A stretch of 64,000 nucleotides of DNA, taken from the NCBI GenBank assembly GCA_023053545.1, contig JAKZAN010000060.1:1-64000 (forward strand), read 5' to 3'. The notes beneath the pieces were generated by a model that was given only the letters and a program-made list of their open reading frames with translations, was not told where the DNA came from and ran no database searches. A program made the position numbers and the translations under genes. Every line of letters begins with the position of its first letter. Positions within the stretch are counted from its first letter, which is position 1. Positions 62,601 to 64,000 of the stretch are shown here, piece after piece. The stretch comes from Lepidurus packardi. Taxonomy: Eukaryota; Arthropoda; Branchiopoda; Notostraca; Triopsidae.

Positions 62601-64000
62601 ATAAACTGGTTTATACCGGTGTAAACAGGTCTAAACTGGTTTAAGCTAGTTCATAAACTGGTTTATACCGGTGTAAACAGGTCTAAACTGGTTCTAAATG
62701 GTATAAACTGGTTTACACATGTCTAAACTGGTTTATACTGGTTTATACTAGTTCAAACTGGTTTAATTTTTTTTAACAGGTCTAAGCTTGTTTAAGCTAG
62801 TTTATAAACTGGTTTAAACCGTTTTTAACTGGCTTAAACTGGTTTAAACCAGGCCTAAAAAGGTCTAAACTGGTTTAAACTAGTTTATTAACTGTTTTAC
62901 ACTGGTTTAACCTGGTTTATACTAGTTCAAACTGGTTTAAACTGGTCTACTCATGTCTAAACTGGTTTACTCATGTCTAAACTGGTTTAACGTAGTTTAT
63001 AAACTGGTTTATACTAGTTCAAACTGGTTTAAACCGGTTAAAACTGGCTTAATCTGGTTTAAACTGGTTAAAACTAGATTATAAACTGGTTTATACCGGT
63101 GTAAACAGGTCTAAACTGGTTTTAACTGGTATAAACTAGTTCAAACTGGTTTAAATTTTTTTAACAGGTCTAAACTGGTTTAAACTACTTTATTAACTGT
63201 GTTACACTGGTTTAAACTTGTTTATACTAGTTCAAACTGGTTTAAACTGGTTTACACAGGTCTAAACTGGTTTAAGCTAGTTTATAAACTTGTTTATACC
63301 GGTGTAAACAGGTCTAAACTGGTTTTAACTGGTATAAACTGGTTTACAAAGGTTTAAACTGGTTTATACTAGTTCAAACTGGTTGAAATTTTTTTAACAG
63401 GTCTAAACTTGTTCAAACTAGTTTATAAACTGGTTCAAAACGTTTTTAACTGGCTTAAACTGGTTTAAACCAGGCCTAAACAGGTCTAAGCTGGTTTAGA
63501 CTAGTTTATTAACTGTTTTTCACTGGTTTAAACTTGTTTATACTAGTTCAAACTGGTTTAAACTGGTTTACACAGGTCTAAACTGGTTTAAGCGAGTTCA
63601 TAAACTGGTTTATACCGGTGTAAACAGGTCTAAACTGGTTCTAAATGGTATAAACTGGTTTACACAGGTCTAAACTGGTTTATACTGGTTTATACAAGTT
63701 CAAACTGGTTTAAATTTTTTTAACAGGTCTAAGCTTGTTTAAGCTAGTTTATAAATTAGTTTAAACCGTTTTTAACTGGCTTAAACTGGTTTAAACCAGG
63801 CCTAAAAAGGTCTAAACTGGTTTAAACCGTTTTTAACTGGCTTAAACTGGTTTAAACCAGGCCTAAAAAGGTCTAAACTGTTTTAAACTAGTTTATTAAC
63901 TGTTTTACACTGGTTTAAACTTGTTTATACTAGTTCAAACTGGTTTAAACTGGTTTACACAGGTCTAAACTGGTTTAAGCGAGTTCATAAACTGGTTTAT
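56621..64000. repeat. Satellite B, block 2b
   Basis: The array continues to the right edge of the window with more diverged higher-order units. The TAAATTATTTTAAC marker appears once more at about 58126, 2969 bp after the previous one. Further along, the unit order resembles that of block 1 (27.8-35.1 kb), for example GTCTACTCATGTC with GGTAGTTTATAGACTGG near 60270-60330. A pair of similar stretches with TTATAGGCTGGTTTAAAACG occurs near 61362 and 62424. No gene, ORF or non-satellite insertion was seen here. Confidence 0.95.

Noticed and set aside
27791-64000. Strong intrinsic curvature from phased A-tracts in satellite B
   Set aside because: The phased element is mostly TTTAAA, which is known to bend far less than AAATTT-type tracts, so marked curvature is not supported.

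Overview
This window is almost entirely constitutive-heterochromatin-type DNA from a eukaryote, most likely an arthropod (probably an insect). The clues are two unrelated AT-rich satellite families, a mag-type Gypsy element with very short LTRs, a Jockey/I/R1-group LINE, and primer-binding sites that match tRNA-Ser, a primer common in insect retroelements. The species cannot be named from this sequence. No host gene was found, and no tRNA, rRNA or CRISPR array.

Layout. Positions 1-27790 are satellite A, a 20-bp monomer (consensus GTAATTCATGAATTAAGTCA) with a central 12-bp palindrome. Its variants are arranged in long, imperfect higher-order repeats. Two LTR-type fossils interrupt it: a solo LTR at 14910-15258 and a broken LTR element at 16038-17017 with a 4-bp target duplication. 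A block at 25250-26840 is strikingly homogeneous and looks like the newest expansion. The flanks at 23.8-25.2 kb and 26.8-27.8 kb are degenerate. At 27790/27791 the sequence switches abruptly to satellite B, a 10-bp-period repeat (core AAACTGGTTT), which runs to the end of the window.

Satellite B is interrupted once, at 35108-42222, by a nested insertion. A 5'-truncated LINE with an open reverse-transcriptase frame and a poly(A) tail landed in the satellite. A mag-family Gypsy LTR retrotransposon (35177-39638) with identical 113-bp LTRs and a 6-bp target duplication (GATATG) then landed in the LINE. The order of events is therefore satellite B, then LINE, then LTR element. Downstream, satellite B has a higher-order structure, including at least three near-identical tandem units of exactly 2738 bp (about 48.3-56.6 kb).

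By length about 87% of the window is satellite and about 13% retroelement. The most intriguing points are the multi-scale organisation of the satellites, the satellite-satellite junction, and the fact that satellite B is a dense, regular array of Grainyhead/CP2-like binding-site matches (CTGG every 10 bp).
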